Below are positions 61,312 to 64,000 of a stretch of DNA of 64,000 bases, piece by piece. Source of the stretch: Tolypeutes matacus (lineage: Eukaryota; Chordata; Mammalia; Cingulata; Chlamyphoridae). A model generated the notes under the pieces. It was not told the DNA's origin and ran no database searches. It saw nothing but the letters and a program-made list of their open reading frames with translations. A program made the position numbers and the translations under genes. Every line of letters starts with the position of its first letter. The stretch's first letter is position 1. Location: the NCBI GenBank assembly GCA_026826555.1, contig JAKSZT010020895.1, positions 1,696,960 to 1,760,959 on the forward strand. Reading direction: 5' to 3'.

Positions 61312-62017
61312 GCCAGACATCGAAAAAGTTTTATTCTAAATGATCTATAGTATAAAATGACAAATTTAAAAAGTGTAAATGTTTAATATTAAGAGAATGA
61401 TTGGGGAACTATGTAAATATAAAATTAATGTATAAAATTTACATATAAAGTATTTATATATACATTATTATTTTATAAAAGAATATTATACAACTGGAAA
61501 AATGTGTATTAAGAAAATGTTATAGCAAAAAATGATTGTATTTCACTGATCTGGCCCCTGGGAAATAAACCCCCTCTCAATTGGAGGTGGAGGGGACATC
61601 ACCATCACAGGTTCCTCAGGATGGGGGGAAGAGCTATGGACTAGAGTGGACTTAATGGTATTCTGTTATAGACATATTATGACTAAAGCAATGGAAGAAA
61701 TTACAGCCTTGATGTGGAGCCAGTGGCCACTGGAGGCTCTGGGAGCAGGAAGAGGGAAAAGCAATTGTAATGCAGGGGATTTTTTGGGATTTGGAATTGC
61801 CTGGGTGCCATTGCAATGACAGATATAGGCCATTTTATATTATCATATAACATGCAGAACTGTGTGGGAGAGAAAGTGTGGTCTACAATGTGAACTATCA
61901 TCCATGCTTAATGGCAAAGCCTCAGGATGTGTTTATCAATTGCAATTAATATGCTGCGCTAATGAAGGATGTTTATGTGGGAGGTTGTTGGAGGTGTGGG
62001 GAGGTAGGATGTATGGG
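61287..62017 (-). mobile_element. Retroposed chimeric transcript with antisense L1 segment
   Basis: Flanks are agtcctctgtttttt (61272-61286) and agtcctttgtttttt (62018-62032), one mismatch, and the right copy is followed by aatag, an L1-endonuclease-like TTTT/AA target. The left edge is a T-rich tail (to 61311). Eighteen bases further in lies AATAAA on the minus strand (61335-61330). The minus-strand insert therefore reads: about 450 bases of module B in antisense, then about 250 unique AT-rich bases, polyadenylation signal and A tail. It is a copy of a polyadenylated RNA that ran antisense through an L1 3'UTR into unique sequence. Confidence 0.75.
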
Positions 62018-62134
62018 AGTCCTTTGTTTTTTAATAGCTGCCAGTCTAATGGGTGTAAGAGGAAATCTCATTGTAGTTCTGATTTTCATTTCTCTAATAA
62101 CTAATGATGTTGACCATCTTTTCATGCATTTTTT

Positions 62135-62436
62135 TTTTATGGGTAAAAATCAAAATTCTCACAATACATACAAACATTTGCAAAATGATATATAAATATA
62201 TATGCATATATGTGTATTTGCTTACAAAAATGTTGTTTATATATATATATATATATACATATATTTTAAGAGGTGCTTAGATTACCCAAAATATTACACG
62301 GAACCCACTGGGATTCCCACGTTGTCCACCTCCCACACCTCCCATCACATCCCACACAAACATCTCCCACAGTGTGGCCCACCACCCTCAATGAACTTAC
62401 ACATCCTGGAGCCTTGCCACCAACCATAGACCACAG
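62135..62436 (-). mobile_element. L1 3' end with extra 3' sequence and 14-bp TSD
   Basis: Perfect duplications ttcatgcatttttt lie at 62121-62134 and 62437-62450. The right 175 bases (62262-62436) are the module B terminus in antisense. Between the L1 end and the T-rich left edge are a (TA)n tract and about 100 bases of non-L1 sequence (62139-62237). In the element's sense this is downstream flank, so it is a candidate 3' transduction. Confidence 0.7.
62236..62262. repeat. (TA)n simple repeat
   Basis: An alternating TA tract at the 3' end of the inserted L1, probably a former tail. Confidence 0.85.
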
Positions 62437-63664
62437 TTCATGCATTTTTTAGCCATTTGTATTTCTTCCTTGAAAAACTGTCTATTCAAATTATTTGTCC
62501 ATTTTTAAAACAGGTTGTTTGTCTTTTATTTTTGATGTAAAGGATTTCTTTATATATGCTGTACGTTAGTCCCTATCAGATATATGGTGGTCAAATATTT
62601 TCTCCCATTGAGTAGGCTGGCTTTTCATTTACTCAACAATCTCCTATGAGATGAAAAAGTTTTTAAATTTGAAGGGGTCCCAAATTTTTTGTTTCCAAAA
62701 TTATTTTTTCTTTCATTGCTTGTGCTTTGGGTGTAAAGTTCATAAAACCATTTCCTAATACAAGATCTTGTAGATGATTCCCTGTATTATCTTCCAAGAC
62801 CTTTATGGTCTTGAGTCTTATATTTAGATCTTTGATCCATCTTGAGATAATTTTTGGAAGGTGTGAGATGGTGTTCCTCTATCAATCTTTTGTACACATA
62901 TGCAGTTCTCCAATCATCATTTGTTGAAGTGGCCATTTTATCCCAGTTGAATGGGTTTGGTGGCCTTGTCAAATATCAGTTGATTGTACATGCAAGGATT
63001 CATATGAGAACTCTAAATTCAATTCTATTTGTCAGCATGTTTATTGTTGTGCCAATACCATGAAGTTTTGACCACTGTAGCTTTGTAGTCTGTTTTAAAT
63101 TCAGGTAATGTGATTACTCTGATTTCATTTTTCTTTTTCAATATGTCTATGTCTATTCAGGGCCTCTGCCCTTCCAACTAAATTTCATAGTTACCTTTTC
63201 CAATTCAGTTAAAAATACTGTGATAATTTTGGGGGGGATTGCATTATATCTGAAAAATCAGTTTCTGTAGGATAGACATCTTAATGAACTTTAGTCTTCT
63301 TACCCATGAAAATGGAATATTTTTCCATTTATTTAGGTGTTCTTTGATTTCCTTTAAAAATGTTGTGTAGTTTTCAGCATAGAAGTCCTTTATATCTTTA
63401 GTTATATTTTTCATATATTTTTCATTCTTTTATTTGCTTTTTTAAATGGGATTTTCTTGATTTCCTCCTCAGATTGCTCATTATTTTTGTACAAAAATGC
63501 TACTGAATTTTGCATATTGATCTTATATCCTGCCACTTTACTGAACCCATTTTTTCAGCTCTTGAAGCTTTGTTGTAGATTTCTCAGCGATTTCTATGTA
63601 GAGGATCATGTAATTTGCAAATAGTGAAAATTTGCTTCTTCTTTTCCAATTTTAATGTCTTTTT

Positions 63665-63927
63665 TTTTTTTTAGTATCATCATTACCAATGTGATTTTTT
63701 AAATTTATTGAAATATATCACTCATACATAAACAATAAGTGTATAGTAATAGTTGTGAACTTACAAAACAAACATACATAACATCATGCGGGGCTCTCAT
63801 ACCTCACCCTACCACCATTACCTTGCATTATTGTGGAACATTTTTAACTAGTGATGAGAGAGCATCCTCAAAATATTACTACTAACCAAAGTATCTTACA
63901 TTTGGTGGAATTTTCCCCCAACTCAGC

Positions 63928-63928
<1 letters not shown>
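63665..63928 (-). mobile_element. L1 3'UTR of second type, terminal part
   Basis: After a T run at 63660-63672, the sequence parallels 31757-32000: cataaacaataagtgtatag, gttgtgaacttacaaaacaa, and catcctcaaaatattactac. It is the 3' end of another minus L1 of the lineage seen at 31757-40112. It continues to or beyond the window edge. Confidence 0.8.

Positions 63929-64000
<72 letters not shown>
63929..64000. repeat. (CTA)n microsatellite
   Basis: About 24 perfect CTA units run off the end of the window. It has expanded within the L1 3'UTR, where the related copy reads cccactgta near 32000. Perfect units mean it is likely polymorphic. Confidence 0.95.

Larger units (their letters stand above)
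60129..63665 (-). mobile_element. LINE-1 ORF2 copy carrying three insertions
   Basis: The minus strand gives ORF2 from about 63665 (RT) leftward to its C-terminus, then the start of module A at 60420-60129. It is interrupted by a solo LTR (60460-60855), a retroposed transcript (61287-62017) and an L1 3' end (62135-62436). Each is flanked by its own duplication, and the ORF2 text is continuous when they are removed. The RT FADD box reads FANY at 63621-63610, so both catalytic aspartates are gone. The ORF2 C-terminal region at 62972-62787 keeps [22 protein letters not shown] text. Confidence 0.87.

Noticed and set aside
1..64000. A hidden multi-gene system (defence, toxin, biosynthesis)
   Set aside because: No intact host open frame above background was found on either strand; every long frame inspected maps to L1, OR or ERV-L remnants or to antisense of them.

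Overview
The window looks like gene-poor mammalian nuclear DNA. It is AT-rich, has no intact protein-coding gene, and more than 80% of it reads as LINE-1 (L1) sequence in both orientations. The L1 5' and 3' untranslated regions and the interspersed repeat at about 38557-39104 resemble repeats I associate with armadillo and sloth genomic sequence, so I favour a xenarthran (armadillo, sloth or anteater). That placement is from memory, not from a search, and is moderate in confidence.

The non-L1 substrate is the remains of an olfactory receptor (OR) cluster. A whole but frameshifted family-4-like OR pseudogene lies at 2788-3665. A second OR is represented by a middle piece (26555-26762) and a C-terminal piece (40495-40800) that meet at almost the same codon. 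The 3' flanks of the two loci are related (3970-4260 plus 5713-6010 versus 40801-41300), so the loci are old tandem duplicates that L1 has since filled.

Layout. 47-2530: minus-strand L1 with an internal deletion. 2788-6010: OR pseudogene and flank, broken by two minus L1 3' ends. 6011-16015: plus-strand L1 insertions, one of them inverted at its 5' side and one nearly complete (7356-14975). 16060-19180: ancient minus L1. 19181-20430: ERV-L pol remnant. 20665-26330: minus L1 pieces, including an unusual duplicated pyrimidine-rich 5'UTR. 26555-40800: the second OR, split by nested L1s that include a near full-length minus copy at 31757-40112. 41906-42840: old mammalian L1 3'UTR. 43684-46455: plus L1 5' half. 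46900-59815: stacked, mostly minus, L1 3' ends. 60129-63665: minus L1 carrying three younger insertions (a solo LTR, a retroposed transcript and an L1 3' end), each with clear target-site duplications. 63929-64000: a (CTA)n tract running off the window.

No coding system works here as a unit. The informative content is the record of retrotransposition: modular L1 3'UTRs, tandem 5'UTR monomers, 5'-inverted insertions with matching breakpoints, mobilised cellular transcripts, and dated nesting order. I found no new defence, toxin or metabolic system. Coordinates of repeat boundaries are by eye and are usually good to about 5-30 bases unless a duplication fixes them.
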